From NCBI RefSeq assembly GCF_004920405.1, contig NZ_RFLV01000001.1, positions 248,001 through 312,000 of the forward strand: DNA of 64,000 nucleotides. The letters run 5' to 3'. The translations under genes were made by a program, and so were the position numbers. Position 1 is the stretch's first letter, and each line of letters begins with the position of its first letter. Below, piece by piece: positions 1 through 8,948 of this stretch. The stretch is from Pseudomonas leptonychotis (GTDB lineage: Bacteria > Pseudomonadota > Gammaproteobacteria > Pseudomonadales > Pseudomonadaceae). Below the pieces are notes generated by a model. That model was not told the DNA's origin, searched no databases, and worked only from the letters and a program-made list of their open reading frames with translations.

Positions 1-1
1 C

Positions 2-976
2 AGCCCTAACACCAAGCTCTATCAAGCGATGCTCAGCACTCTTGTGCGGATGGCCCAAGCAGACCGCAGCCGCTGGGACGCCAAAATAATGCAACAGACC
101 CTGCGCGAAATGGAGCATGCCTTCAGCGCGCTGGAGCCCTTCAAGCAGCGGCGTAAGGTGACCGTGTTCGGCTCAGCACGCACACCTAGCAGCCACCCGA
201 TATACGCTCTGGCTCGCGACCTCGGCGCCACCCTGGCCAAGCACAACCTGATGGTCATCACCGGTGCTGGAGGCGGCATCATGGCTGCCGCTCACGAAGG
301 CGCAGGGTTGGAGAACAGTTTGGGGTTCAATATCACCTTGCCCTTCGAACAAGGTGCCAATGCCACCGTGCACGGCAGTAACAACCTGTTGCCATTCCAC
401 TTTTTCTTCTTGCGCAAGCTGTTCTTCGTCAAGGAAGCCGACGGCCTGGTGCTCTGCCCCGGAGGTTTCGGCACCTTGGACGAAGCGCTGGAAGTGCTGA
501 CCCTGATTCAGACAGGTAAAAGCCCACTGGTACCCGTGGTATTACTCGACCAGCCAGGCGGTACCTTCTGGACCAGTGCCCTGACGTTTATCCACGAACA
601 GCTGCAAGACAACGGCTATATCCTGCCCAGCGACATGCATTTGGTGCGCCTGGCGCACAGCGCCGAAGAAGCCGCCGAGGAAATCGACCAGTTCTACCGC
701 AACTACCATTCCAGCCGCTGGCTTAAGGAGCGTTACGTTATTCGTCTTAACCATGCGTTAAATGAGGCCGCCATGCAGCAGCTCAACAGCGAGTTTGGCG
801 ATCTCTGCAAACACGGCGATTTTCAACAACACCCACGTTGTGAATCCGAACAGGACGAACCTGAGCTCTGCCACATGACGCGTCTGGTCTTTGCTTTTAG
901 CGGCCGTAACCACGGACGTTTGCGTCAACTGCTGGACCTGGTCAATCAGGAGCAAAACTGGGTAAAAAACGCCTGA
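2..976 (+). CDS. LOG-family (TIGR00730-like) Rossmann-fold protein, probably 5'-truncated
   Basis: This reading frame is open from the window edge. The first ATG is at 29, but residues before and after it look like the N-terminal helical part seen in longer LOG-type proteins, so the true start is probably upstream. The motif PGGFGTLDE, the phosphoribohydrolase signature of the lysine decarboxylase-like/LOG family, lies near residue 145 of the ATG-29 version, after a Rossmann start (VTVFGSART) and a glycine-rich GAGGGIM segment. Family members such as cytokinin-activating LOG cleave nucleoside monophosphates to base plus ribose phosphate. Longer bacterial forms are related to nucleotide nucleosidases. 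The exact substrate cannot be told. It converges on recX across about 200 bases. Confidence 0.8.
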   Translation, partial: SPNTKLYQAMLSTLVRMAQADRSRWDAKIMQQTLREMEHAFSALEPFKQRRKVTVFGSARTPSSHPIYALARDLGATLAKHNLMVITGAGGGIMAAAHEGAGLENSLGFNITLPFEQGANATVHGSNNLLPFHFFFLRKLFFVKEADGLVLCPGGFGTLDEALEVLTLIQTGKSPLVPVVLLDQPGGTFWTSALTFIHEQLQDNGYILPSDMHLVRLAHSAEEAAEEIDQFYRNYHSSRWLKERYVIRLNHALNEAAMQQLNSEFGDLCKHGDFQQHPRCESEQDEPELCHMTRLVFAFSGRNHGRLRQLLDLVNQEQNWVKNA

Positions 977-1182
977 CCTGCGCCATCCTGCATGGGCCTG
1001 CTCACGGCTAGAGAAAATAGCGACCGCACCACCGAACAAACAGCTAGTGGCTGCCAACTTTGCAGTACACAAGCACGACAGCCGTACTGTTGCAGTATCG
1101 GGAGGCAGGAAGGGCTAATGGGGATAGCGAGATAAAACAGTGGGGACGGATGCAAGTTGGCCGAGCAACAGCAAGCGCCGAC
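977..1182. other. Intergenic region between the LOG-family gene and recX
   Basis: The two flanking genes converge here. I see no convincing stem followed by a T tract, no RNA gene and no supported ORF. Confidence 0.5.
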
Positions 1183-1647
1183 TTAATCGTCCAGCGCACC
1201 ACGCAGCAACCGCCCGATCAAATCCAGCGGATAGCCGCGGTAGCTGAGAAAGCGCCCCTGCTGGGCACGCTCGCGTGCATCTTGCGGCAACTCACCGGCG
1301 AACTTGCGTTGCCAGGTGGCGTGTAGCTGCTCTCGCCAATCGATACCACTGTCGCGCAGCGCCTGCTCAACGTCGTCACGCGCCAGGCCACGCTGTGTCA
1401 GCTCTTCACGAATACGTAACGGTCCATAACCGGCACGCGCACGATAGCTGACAAAGGCTTCCAGATAGCGCGCCTCAGACAACAAACCCTCTTGCGCCAG
1501 GCGGTCGAGGGCTGTTTCGATCAATTCATCTGTTGCGCCACGCCGGCGTAGCTTGCGGGTCAACTCGACGCGACCATGCTCACGCCGCGCGAGTAGATCC
1601 ATAGCCGCCCGTCGCACCGCGACGGGGTTATCTAGAACGATGGGCAT
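1183..1647 (-). CDS. recX: RecX, regulatory protein of RecA
   Basis: This 154-residue, Arg-rich protein has the all-helical tandem-repeat composition of RecX ([18 protein letters not shown] near the start, then [18 protein letters not shown]). RecX binds inside the RecA filament groove and limits filament growth and ATPase activity. The start codon lies 8 bases after the recA stop, so the two are almost certainly co-transcribed from the SOS-controlled recA promoter. Length matches Pseudomonas RecX (about 153 residues). Identification rests on position behind recA, composition and length together. Confidence 0.96.
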   Translation of the reverse strand: MPIVLDNPVAVRRAAMDLLARREHGRVELTRKLRRRGATDELIETALDRLAQEGLLSEARYLEAFVSYRARAGYGPLRIREELTQRGLARDDVEQALRDSGIDWREQLHATWQRKFAGELPQDARERAQQGRFLSYRGYPLDLIGRLLRGALDD

Positions 1648-1655
1648 AAAGACAA

Positions 1656-2699
1656 TCAGGCGTCTGCGTCGGCCAAATCATCAGCCGTAGCGTTGGCTTT
1701 GACCGGCGCGGCAGTAACCAGCAACTTTTCACGGATCAGCCCTTCAACAGTGCGTGCCACTTCCGGGTTGTCCTCCAGGTACTTGGCCGAGTTGGCCTTG
1801 CCCTGGCCGATCTTGCTGCCTTGATAGCTGTACCAAGCGCCCGACTTCTCCAACAGACCAAGCTGCACACCGAGATCGATGATCTCACCGTTGCGGTAGA
1901 TGCCCTTGCCATAAAGAATCTGGAACTCGGCCTGACGGAAAGGTGGCGCTACCTTGTTCTTAACGACTTTGACGCGGGTTTCGCTGCCAACCACTTCGTC
2001 GCCTTCTTTCACCGCGCCGGTACGGCGGATGTCCAAACGCACCGAGGCGTAGAACTTCAACGCGTTGCCACCGGTGGTGGTTTCCGGGCTACCGAACATC
2101 ACACCGATCTTCATACGGATCTGGTTGATGAAAATCACCAAGCAGTTGGCGTTTTTGATGTTACCGGTGATTTTGCGCAGCGCCTGGCTCATCAAGCGAG
2201 CCTGCAAGCCGACGTGCATATCACCCATCTCGCCTTCGATTTCCGCTTTCGGCACCAGCGCCGCCACGGAGTCGATGACGATCACATCAACAGCATTGGA
2301 GCGCACCAGCATGTCGGTGATTTCCAAAGCCTGCTCACCGGTGTCTGGCTGCGAAACAAGTAGGTCGTCAACATTCACACCCAGCTTGCCAGCGTACTCA
2401 GGATCGAGCGCGTGCTCAGCGTCGACGAAGGCGCAGGTTGCACCAAGCTTCTGCGCTTCTGCGATGACCGACAGGGTCAGGGTGGTTTTACCGGAGGACT
2501 CAGGGCCGTAGATTTCGACGATGCGGCCTTTCGGCAGGCCGCCGATGCCAAGGGCAATATCCAGCCCCAGCGAGCCAGTAGAGATAGCGGGGATCGCCTG
2601 ACGATCGTGATCGCCCATGCGCATCACCGCGCCTTTGCCGAATTGCTTTTCAATTTGGCCCAGGGCTGCCGCCAAGGCGCGCTTCTTATTCTCGTCCAT
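1656..2699 (-). CDS. recA: RecA recombinase / SOS co-protease
   Basis: The 347-residue protein carries the Walker A motif GPESSGKT at residues 65-72, a Walker B-type stretch ([14 protein letters not shown]) and the family signature [13 protein letters not shown]. It forms ATP-dependent filaments on single-stranded DNA, catalyses strand exchange and stimulates LexA self-cleavage. A GAGG Shine-Dalgarno core lies just upstream of the ATG, and a LexA box sits about 50 bases upstream. The acidic C-terminal tail (DDLADADA) is typical. recX follows directly. Confidence 0.99.
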   Translation of the reverse strand: MDENKKRALAAALGQIEKQFGKGAVMRMGDHDRQAIPAISTGSLGLDIALGIGGLPKGRIVEIYGPESSGKTTLTLSVIAEAQKLGATCAFVDAEHALDPEYAGKLGVNVDDLLVSQPDTGEQALEITDMLVRSNAVDVIVIDSVAALVPKAEIEGEMGDMHVGLQARLMSQALRKITGNIKNANCLVIFINQIRMKIGVMFGSPETTTGGNALKFYASVRLDIRRTGAVKEGDEVVGSETRVKVVKNKVAPPFRQAEFQILYGKGIYRNGEIIDLGVQLGLLEKSGAWYSYQGSKIGQGKANSAKYLEDNPEVARTVEGLIREKLLVTAAPVKANATADDLADADA

Positions 2700-2746
2700 T
2701 TAAGTCCTCACGTAATCAAGAAGGGCCAGTTAGCGGCCACCAACAA

Positions 2747-2762
2747 CTGTATAAGTAGACAG
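2747..2762 (-). promoter_or_regulatory. LexA (SOS) box of the recA promoter
   Basis: The 16-base sequence CTGTATAAGTAGACAG fits the CTG-N10-CAG LexA consensus, with extended CTGT/ACAG arms. It lies 48-63 bases upstream of the recA start, where SOS boxes overlap the recA promoter in Pseudomonas. It marks DNA-damage control of recA-recX. Confidence 0.9.
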
Positions 2763-2789
2763 TATTATTCCACAGGGCAAGTCGCCCGC

Positions 2790-3302
2790 CTACCCCACGT
2801 TTGGATTTTCTTGCGCAAGCAGGCGCAACAGGCCCGCCAGTGCGGCCTCGACCGTTTGTCGGCGAACCTCGGCCCGATCTCCAGCGAACTGACGACGCAC
2901 ACTGAATAACTGTTCATCGTCACCCCAGGCCAGCCAAACAGTACCCACCGGTTTCTCTGACGAGCCACCATCCGGCCCAGCCACGCCACTCACCGCCACA
3001 GCAAAACGTGCTCCGCTATTGGCCTGAGCACCACGCACCATGGCCTCGACCACGGTTTGACTCACGGCCCCAGCAGTGGCGAACAGAGTTTCAGGTACCT
3101 GCAGCTGTTTGGCCTTCTGTGCATTGGAGTAAGTGACGTAACCGGCCTCAAACCAGGCTGAACTGCCGGGAATCCGAGTAATCGCCTCAGCAATACCGCC
3201 TCCGGTACAGGATTCGGCTGTCGTTACCTCGGCCTTGGCGGCAAGCAGTTGTGCGCCCAGCTCCGCAGCCAATTCAGTCAGGGCATATTCATTAACAGTC
3301 AT
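2790..3302 (-). CDS. pncC: CinA C-terminal domain protein, nicotinamide-nucleotide amidohydrolase
   Basis: The 170-residue single-domain protein contains AESCTGGG, the nucleophile motif of PncC/CinA-C amidases, and SGVAGPDGG further on. PncC deamidates nicotinamide mononucleotide to nicotinate mononucleotide in NAD recycling. The frame is open 14 codons further upstream, but I chose the ATG at 3302 because a GGAG lies 5 bases before it and the protein then begins MTVNEYALTEL, as usual in Pseudomonas. The MoCF-like N-terminal domain of full CinA is absent, which is normal here. It is divergent from mutS and lies upstream of recA, possibly read through into it. Confidence 0.93.
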   Translation of the reverse strand: MTVNEYALTELAAELGAQLLAAKAEVTTAESCTGGGIAEAITRIPGSSAWFEAGYVTYSNAQKAKQLQVPETLFATAGAVSQTVVEAMVRGAQANSGARFAVAVSGVAGPDGGSSEKPVGTVWLAWGDDEQLFSVRRQFAGDRAEVRRQTVEAALAGLLRLLAQENPNVG

Positions 3303-3379
3303 CTGCACTCCGGGGTTAAAGCCAGCCAGGTCGATACCGTACACTAGGCGCTTTTGCGATTCAGCCGGACAGTTAAACG

Positions 3380-5953
3380 ATGAGCCAAAGCGACCTCAGT
3401 TCTCACACGCCGATGATGCAGCAATATTGGAGGCTGAAAAATCAGCACCCCGATCAGCTGATGTTTTACCGCATGGGCGACTTCTACGAGATCTTCTACG
3501 AGGACGCGAAAAAGGCCGCCAAGCTGCTGGATATCACCCTGACTGCCCGCGGCCAATCCGCCGGCCAGGCGATTCCTATGTGCGGGATTCCCTACCACTC
3601 GCTGGAAGGCTATCTGGTCAAGCTGGTCAAGCTTGGCGAGTCCGTGGTGATCTGCGAGCAAGTGGGTGATCCTGCCACCAGCAAAGGTCCGGTCGAACGC
3701 CAAGTGGTGCGCATCATCACCCCAGGCACCGTCAGCGATGAGGCGCTGCTCGATGAGCGCCGCGACAACCTGCTGGCGGCGGTGCTGGGGGATGAGCGCC
3801 TGTTCGGTCTGTCGGTGTTGGATATCACCAGCGGTCGCTTCAGCGTGCTGGAAATCAACGGTTGGGAAAACCTGCTGGCCGAACTGGAGCGTTTAAACCC
3901 GGTTGAGCTGCTGATTCCCGATGACTGGCCGCTGGGCTTACCAGCGGAAAAACGTCGCGGCGCGAAACGTCGTGCACCCTGGGACTTTGAGCGCGACACC
4001 GCCCACAAAAGCCTGTGCCAGCAATTCGGCACTCAGGACCTCAAAGGTTTTGGCTGCGAGAACCTGAGCCTGGCCATTGGTGCCGCTGGCTGTCTGCTGG
4101 CCTACGCCAAGGAAACCCAGCGCACCGCCCTGCCGCACCTGCGCGGCCTGCGCCACGAGCGCCTGGACGACACGGTAATTCTTGATGGTGCCAGCCGCCG
4201 CAACCTGGAGCTGGACGTTAACCTAGCCGGCGGTCGCGATAACACCCTGCAATCGGTGGTCGACCGCTGCCAGACCGCCATGGGCAGCCGCTTGCTCAGC
4301 CGCTGGCTGAACCGCCCACTGCGCGACCGCGCCGTGCTGGAGGCGCGCCAGGAGTCGATCGCCTGCCTGCTCGAACGCTATCGCTTTGAGACCCTGCAAC
4401 CCCAACTCAAAGAAATCGGCGATTTGGAACGCATCCTCGCCCGTATCGGCCTGCGTAACGCTCGCCCGCGTGACCTGGCGCGCCTGCGTGACGCCCTCGC
4501 CGCACTGCCCGAACTGCAGCAGGCACTGAGCAGCCTGGACTCACCGCACCTGCAAAGCCTGGCTGTCATCGTCAGCACCTACCCGGAACTCGCCGAGCTG
4601 CTGACCCGCGCCATCAATGACAATCCGCCAGCGGTGATCCGCGATGGCGGCGTATTGAAAACCGGCTACGACGCCGAACTGGACGAGCTGCAATCGCTCA
4701 GCGAGAACGCCGGCCAGTACCTGATGGATTTGGAGACCCGCGAGAAAGCCCGCACCGGCCTGGCCAACCTCAAGGTCGGCTACAACCGCGTGCACGGCTA
4801 CTTTATCGAGTTGCCGAGCAAGCAGGCCGAGTCCGCCCCGGCTGACTATATCCGCCGTCAGACCTTGAAAGGCGCAGAGCGCTTTATCACCCCCGAACTC
4901 AAAGAGTTCGAGGACAACGCGCTGTCAGCCAAAAGTCGCGCCCTGGCCCGCGAGAAGATGCTCTATGAGGAACTGCTCGAACGCCTGATCGGCCATCTAG
5001 GGCCACTGCAGGACAGCGCCGCCGCCCTGGCCGAGCTGGACGTGCTGAGCAACCTCGGTGAGCGTGCCCTGAATCTTGACCTTAACTGCCCGCGCTTTGT
5101 CGATGAGCCCTGCATGCGCATCGACCAAGGACGCCATCCAGTCGTCGAACAGGTACTGACTACGCCGTTTGTGGCCAACGACCTGAACCTCGATGACGAC
5201 ACGCGCATGCTGATCATCACCGGGCCGAACATGGGTGGTAAATCCACCTATATGCGTCAGACCGCACTGATCGTGTTACTCGCCCATATCGGCAGCTTCG
5301 TCCCAGCAAAAAGCTGTGAGCTGTCACTGGTCGACCGCATTTTTACCCGCATCGGCTCCAGCGACGACCTGGCCGGTGGCCGCTCGACCTTTATGGTCGA
5401 GATGAGCGAAACCGCCAACATCCTGCACAACGCTACAGAACACAGTTTGGTGCTGATGGATGAAGTCGGCCGCGGCACCAGCACCTTCGACGGCCTGTCG
5501 CTGGCCTGGGCCGCCGCCGAACAGCTGGCCAAGCTGCGCGCTTACACGCTGTTCGCCACGCATTATTTCGAGCTGACGGTGCTGCCGGAAAGCCAACCCA
5601 TCGTGGCCAACGTGCATTTGAATGCCACCGAGCATAATGAGCGCATCGTGTTCCTCCACCACGTGCTGCCCGGCCCGGCCAGTCAAAGCTATGGTCTCGC
5701 CGTGGCGCAGCTTGCAGGCGTGCCCAGCGAGGTTATTGTGCGTGCTCGCGAACACCTGGCCCGCTTGGAAACCACTAGCCTGCCCCATGATCTGCCTGCA
5801 ACCCAGCCAGGCCGAACAGCCGCACCGATGCAAAGCGACATGTTTGCCAGCCTGCCGCACCCGATGCTTGAGGAATTGCAGAAAATCAATCCAGATGATT
5901 TGACTCCGCGTAAAGCACTGGAGCTGTTATATACATGGAAGACACGCTTCTAA
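3380..5953 (+). CDS. mutS: DNA mismatch repair protein MutS
   Basis: This 857-residue protein matches the usual length. The mismatch-reading N-terminal domain has the conserved FYRMGDFYE motif (Phe-x-Glu type) near residue 30. The C-terminal ABC-type ATPase has Walker A GPNMGGKS at 615-622, a Walker B-like [16 protein letters not shown] and the conserved His in FATHYFELT. MutS binds base mismatches and small loops and recruits MutL. It is transcribed away from pncC and followed by fdxA about 140 bases later. The ribosome-binding site is weak, but [13 protein letters not shown] agrees with relatives. Confidence 0.99.
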   Translation: MSQSDLSSHTPMMQQYWRLKNQHPDQLMFYRMGDFYEIFYEDAKKAAKLLDITLTARGQSAGQAIPMCGIPYHSLEGYLVKLVKLGESVVICEQVGDPATSKGPVERQVVRIITPGTVSDEALLDERRDNLLAAVLGDERLFGLSVLDITSGRFSVLEINGWENLLAELERLNPVELLIPDDWPLGLPAEKRRGAKRRAPWDFERDTAHKSLCQQFGTQDLKGFGCENLSLAIGAAGCLLAYAKETQRTALPHLRGLRHERLDDTVILDGASRRNLELDVNLAGGRDNTLQSVVDRCQTAMGSRLLSRWLNRPLRDRAVLEARQESIACLLERYRFETLQPQLKEIGDLERILARIGLRNARPRDLARLRDALAALPELQQALSSLDSPHLQSLAVIVSTYPELAELLTRAINDNPPAVIRDGGVLKTGYDAELDELQSLSENAGQYLMDLETREKARTGLANLKVGYNRVHGYFIELPSKQAESAPADYIRRQTLKGAERFITPELKEFEDNALSAKSRALAREKMLYEELLERLIGHLGPLQDSAAALAELDVLSNLGERALNLDLNCPRFVDEPCMRIDQGRHPVVEQVLTTPFVANDLNLDDDTRMLIITGPNMGGKSTYMRQTALIVLLAHIGSFVPAKSCELSLVDRIFTRIGSSDDLAGGRSTFMVEMSETANILHNATEHSLVLMDEVGRGTSTFDGLSLAWAAAEQLAKLRAYTLFATHYFELTVLPESQPIVANVHLNATEHNERIVFLHHVLPGPASQSYGLAVAQLAGVPSEVIVRAREHLARLETTSLPHDLPATQPGRTAAPMQSDMFASLPHPMLEELQKINPDDLTPRKALELLYTWKTRF

Positions 5954-6035
5954 CGCTATTGCGCACATAACTGTTAGAATCGCGCGCATTTTTATGACTG
6001 CCCGACTTCAAGCCTGAGCCGTGGCCAATACACCT

Positions 6036-6069
6036 AGCCTGCTAAAGCCCGCACAGAACGGGGCAGGCT
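6036..6069 (+). other. Hairpin in the fdxA leader
   Basis: Arms AGCCTGC (6036-6042) and GCAGGCT (6063-6069) can pair over a 20-base loop, 24 bases before the fdxA start. It is not followed by a T tract, so it is more likely leader structure than a terminator. Function is unknown. Confidence 0.4.
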
Positions 6070-6092
6070 GGCGCCCGAGGAGAGAATCAGAA

Positions 6093-6416
6093 ATGACCTT
6101 CGTCGTTACCGACAACTGCGTCAAATGCAAATACACCGACTGCGTAGAAGTCTGCCCGGTGGACTGCTTCTACGAAGGCCCGAACTTCCTGGTGATCCAC
6201 CCGGATGAGTGCATTGATTGCGCACTCTGCGAGCCTGAATGCCCTGCCCAAGCTATCTTCTCTGAAGACGAAGTACCGGAAGATCAGCAGGAATACATCG
6301 AGCTGAACGCCGATCTGGCGGAAGTCTGGCCGAATATCACTGAGAAGAAAGAGTCCTTGCCGGACGCTGAAGAGTGGGATGGCGTTAAGGACAAACTGCA
6401 GTATCTAGAGCGCTAG
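6093..6416 (+). CDS. fdxA: 7Fe ferredoxin FdxA ([3Fe-4S][4Fe-4S])
   Basis: The protein has 107 residues. Cysteines at 9, 17 and 50 match the 3Fe-4S ligands, and those at 21, 40, 43 and 46 match the 4Fe-4S ligands of the Azotobacter FdI type, with one extra Cys at 12 and one at 25. It is a small cytoplasmic electron carrier. I chose the ATG at 6093 rather than the longer open frame from 6021, because a GAGGAGAG ribosome-binding site precedes it and the family length is 107. A strong terminator follows, and rsmZ converges on it from the other strand. Confidence 0.97.
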   Translation: MTFVVTDNCVKCKYTDCVEVCPVDCFYEGPNFLVIHPDECIDCALCEPECPAQAIFSEDEVPEDQQEYIELNADLAEVWPNITEKKESLPDAEEWDGVKDKLQYLER

Positions 6417-6440
6417 TAACCGGCTCCCCCTGCTGCAATA

Positions 6441-6465
6441 AAAAACCCGCCTTGCGCGGGTTTTT
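6441..6465 (+). terminator. Rho-independent terminator of fdxA
   Basis: A perfect 10-bp stem (AAAAACCCGC paired with GCGGGTTTTT, 5-base loop) ends in five T, 24 bases after the fdxA stop codon. Confidence 0.93.
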
Positions 6466-6480
6466 ACTTTTTTGCAGACA

Positions 6481-6505
6481 AAAAAAGGGGCGGTATTAAC
6501 CGCCC
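6481..6505 (-). terminator. Terminator of rsmZ
   Basis: Stem GGGCGGT/ACCGCCC (6488-6494 and 6499-6505) with a 4-base loop is followed on the minus strand by C and seven T. It forms the 3' end of rsmZ and faces the fdxA terminator. Confidence 0.9.
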
Positions 6506-6611
6506 ACTCTTTTGTCCCTAGTCCCTGTATTTCCCAGCTCATCATCCTGATGAATCGCGTCTTGCGATGTCCTGATTGCCGTCCTAGCAACCTGTGCTTG
6601 TCCGTTAGCAC
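6481..6611 (-). ncRNA. rsmZ: RsmZ, small RNA that sequesters RsmA/CsrA
   Basis: The minus-strand transcript of about 131 nt has repeated GGA/GGGA motifs in loop-like contexts (CTAGGACG, ATCAGGACATC, ATCAGGATGAT, ACAGGGAC, CTAGGGAC). It ends in a GC-rich hairpin with a T tract (6480-6505). Segments such as TCAGGACATCGCA and GCGATTCATCAGGA closely resemble P. fluorescens RsmZ as I remember it, and the location between fdxA and rpoS is the known rsmZ locus. RsmZ titrates the translational repressor RsmA/RsmE under GacS/GacA control, switching on secondary metabolism and biofilm traits. The 5' end is inferred from the -10 box at 6619-6624 and may be off by a few bases. Confidence 0.94.
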
Positions 6612-6618
6612 AGGTGTG

Positions 6619-6646
6619 ATATTAGCGTTTTCCGCCTGCCTAACAA
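6619..6646 (-). promoter_or_regulatory. Predicted sigma-70 promoter of rsmZ
   Basis: On the minus strand TTGTTA (6641-6646) and TAATAT (6619-6624) are separated by 16 bases. This predicts a start near 6611, which agrees with the 5' end of known RsmZ molecules. Confidence 0.75.
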
Positions 6647-6774
6647 GCGCTGAAAATGTGCTTACGCGGAGTAATCTTGCCATTCATATTTTAAAAATAT
6701 CTATATATATCAATTGCTTAAATATACTAAACGTATTTTTCTGAGTGCGTTACACACCGAACGCTTACGCAACC

Positions 6775-6792
6775 TGTAAGCAATCACTTACA
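6775..6792 (-). promoter_or_regulatory. GacA upstream activating sequence of rsmZ
   Basis: TGTAAG-N6-CTTACA is an exact palindrome matching the GacA box (TGTAAGN6CTTACA). It is centred about 172 bases upstream of the predicted rsmZ start, the distance typical for rsm sRNA genes. Confidence 0.93.
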
Positions 6793-6877
6793 CGAGCACT
6801 CATAAAATACCGCCGAGACCATTGTTGCGATTGCACAGCCGCGCCTACGCAGAACTAAAGGCTTGATTGAGGGACCA

Positions 6878-6902
6878 CAAAAAACCCGGCCTAAGCCGGG
6901 TT
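6878..6902 (-). terminator. Rho-independent terminator of rpoS
   Basis: An 8-bp stem (AACCCGGC/GCCGGGTT, 4-base loop) runs into a T-rich tract on the minus strand, 20 bases after the rpoS stop. Confidence 0.88.
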
Positions 6903-6921
6903 AAGAGTTACTGCATGGAGG

Positions 6922-7932
6922 TCATTGGAACAATGAGTCACTCGATAGGCCATTCTTTTCTAGTATTTCGCGCAGCCGCTTGAGCGCCTCAACCTGGATC
7001 TGCCGAACACGCTCACGGGTTAGGCCAATTTCCTGACCCACTTCTTCCAGCGTGCAGCTTTCATGACCTCGCAAACCAAAGCGGCGGATCACTACCTCAC
7101 GCTGTTTATCGGTCAACTCGCCCAGCCACTGATCAATACTTTGCGACAGATCATCGTCCTGTAACAGCTCACAGGGATCGGTCGGGCGATCATCGGTCAG
7201 AGTATCGAGCAGGGTTTTATCCGAATCTTGCCCCAGCGACACATCCACCGAGGACACGCGCTCGTTCAGACCGAGCATGCGTTTAACTTCGCCCACTGGC
7301 TTTTCCAATAGGTTGGCAATTTCTTCTGCAGAGGGCTCATGGTCGAGCTTCTGGGTCAATTCGCGAGCAGCACGCAGGTAAACGTTGAGCTCTTTCACCA
7401 CATGAATGGGTAAACGAATTGTACGGGTCTGATTCATGATCGCCCGTTCGATGGTCTGGCGGATCCACCAGGTGGCATAGGTCGAAAAACGAAAACCGCG
7501 CTCGGGATCGAACTTTTCGACCGCACGAATCAAACCGAGGTTACCTTCTTCAATCAGATCCAGCAGCGACAAGCCTCGATTGACGTAACGACGAGCAATC
7601 TTCACCACCAGGCGCAGATTACTTTCGATCATACGTTTACGGCCGGCAGGGTCACCCTTTTGCGCCAAGCGCGCAAAGAACACTTCTTCTTCAGGAGTCA
7701 GTAGAGGGGAAAAGCCGATTTCATTGAGGTACAGCTGAGTGGCGTCGAGCGCGCGGGTGTAGTCGATGTATTTGTGTTGTTTGCTGCTGGTTGTAGACGC
7801 TTTAGCTTTAGTGCGGGAAGTAGGCGATTGCGCTTCTTCGTCTGAATCATCGTCAAGGACAATTGCAGGCTCCATCAGGAGCACTTCATCATCGACGTCA
7901 AACTCCGGCGCTTCTTTTTTATTGAGAGCCAT
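6922..7932 (-). CDS. rpoS: Stationary-phase / general stress sigma factor RpoS
   Basis: The 336-residue sigma-70 family protein has region 1.2 ([16 protein letters not shown]), region 2 ([16 protein letters not shown], then [17 protein letters not shown] and the -10 reading [16 protein letters not shown]), and region 4 ([18 protein letters not shown]) near the C-terminus. It directs RNA polymerase to stationary-phase and stress genes. The N-terminus is acidic with a low-complexity Ser/Thr/Lys stretch at about 38-52. An AAGGAA ribosome-binding site precedes the ATG. nlpD lies 102 bases upstream; in related bacteria the main rpoS promoter is inside nlpD. Confidence 0.98.
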   Translation of the reverse strand: MALNKKEAPEFDVDDEVLLMEPAIVLDDDSDEEAQSPTSRTKAKASTTSSKQHKYIDYTRALDATQLYLNEIGFSPLLTPEEEVFFARLAQKGDPAGRKRMIESNLRLVVKIARRYVNRGLSLLDLIEEGNLGLIRAVEKFDPERGFRFSTYATWWIRQTIERAIMNQTRTIRLPIHVVKELNVYLRAARELTQKLDHEPSAEEIANLLEKPVGEVKRMLGLNERVSSVDVSLGQDSDKTLLDTLTDDRPTDPCELLQDDDLSQSIDQWLGELTDKQREVVIRRFGLRGHESCTLEEVGQEIGLTRERVRQIQVEALKRLREILEKNGLSSDSLFQ

Positions 7933-8034
7933 TTTTGTTATTCCTTGCTGAGTTCGACAGCAAGCTCTAGCGCACCAACTCCCTGGTCACACCCGAGCCC
8001 GTTCTCCCACGTGTGGAGACAGGCTAGCGTAAGG

Positions 8035-8898
8035 TCAACGCTTAGGCAGGTATTGCAAAGGGTCTACAGGTTTACCTTGGCGGCGGACTTCAAAGTGAAG
8101 TTTCACCCGGTCGGTTCCTGTGGAACCCATCTCGGCAATTTTCTGCCCGGCTTTGACCTTTTGCCCCTCCTGCACCAACAGCCTACGGTTATGACCATAA
8201 GCACTTACGTAGGTATCGCTATGTTTGATGATCACTAATTCGCCGTAGCCCCGTAAACCACTCCCGGCGTAGACCACTGATCCATCAGACGCAGCTAAAA
8301 CAGGCTGTCCCAATTCCCCTCCGATATCAATGCCTTTATTCAAACTGCCGTTTGAGGAAAAACGCCCGATGACCGGCCCATTAGAAGGCCATAACCAACC
8401 CGACGCAGAACGCTGCGTCGGCGGTAACGCGGTGATGCTTGGAGAGGTCTTTATTGGGGTTGGCGGCTGGGTTGCCGTGGGTTTGTTCTGAATAGGCACG
8501 CTTGGCCGACCCGGCGGCGGCGTGACAATCACTGGCGCCGTCGCCACCACAGGCGCACGCCCCGCAGGCTGTCCGTCAAAGCGAATGATCTGCCCCACGC
8601 GGATTAGATAAGGCGGCGCAATACGGTTGCTTGCAGCCAGTGCTTTCCAGTCCCAGCCGAAGCGAAATGCAATGGAATACAGCGTATCACCACGCTGCAC
8701 TCGATACTGACCACTACTGACTGGCTGGCGCTGCTGTGTTGAGTTAGTTGCGCCATGAGTACGATCAACCACCTTCACCCCTCCAGGTGGCGGGCTCGCA
8801 CAGGCACTCAAAAGCGCGCCCAGGACAAGGCCACTCAGCAGGGCACGAGCGCTGCTGGGACGAATCGGCAATTGAATGGCTGTGAAACTCACCTGCAT
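8035..8898 (-). CDS. nlpD: Lipoprotein NlpD (LysM + degenerate LytM/M23), amidase activator
   Basis: The 287-residue protein starts with a lipoprotein signal ending LLSAC (lipidated Cys33). A LysM peptidoglycan-binding domain follows at about 63-106, then a Pro/Thr-rich linker and an M23/LytM domain at about 188-284. The usual zinc ligands are not intact: the first His position reads NKGIDIGG and the HxH position reads KLHFEV. This matches NlpD-type factors that activate N-acetylmuramyl-L-alanine amidases (AmiC) during daughter-cell separation rather than cutting themselves. GAGGGAG lies just before the ATG. Gene order pcm-nlpD-rpoS is classical, with a DUF368 gene inserted here. Confidence 0.96.
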   Translation of the reverse strand: MQVSFTAIQLPIRPSSARALLSGLVLGALLSACASPPPGGVKVVDRTHGATNSTQQRQPVSSGQYRVQRGDTLYSIAFRFGWDWKALAASNRIAPPYLIRVGQIIRFDGQPAGRAPVVATAPVIVTPPPGRPSVPIQNKPTATQPPTPIKTSPSITALPPTQRSASGWLWPSNGPVIGRFSSNGSLNKGIDIGGELGQPVLAASDGSVVYAGSGLRGYGELVIIKHSDTYVSAYGHNRRLLVQEGQKVKAGQKIAEMGSTGTDRVKLHFEVRRQGKPVDPLQYLPKR

Positions 8899-8948
8899 CT
8901 CCCTCGGGTAAAACTCATCACACTTAGCTGGCGTGCATTGTGCCGCAA

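Noticed and set aside
1060..1326. Short plus-strand frame between the LOG gene and recX
   Set aside because: No ribosome-binding site, no similarity, and it runs antisense into recX.
6021..6092. 24-codon N-terminal extension of FdxA
   Set aside because: The extension starts without a ribosome-binding site and crosses a leader hairpin; the ATG at 6093 has GAGGAGAG and gives the family length of 107.
6472..6744. 90-codon plus-strand and 92-codon minus-strand frames between fdxA and rpoS
   Set aside because: They lie across rsmZ and its promoter. They have no ribosome-binding sites, and the region is explained by the small RNA.
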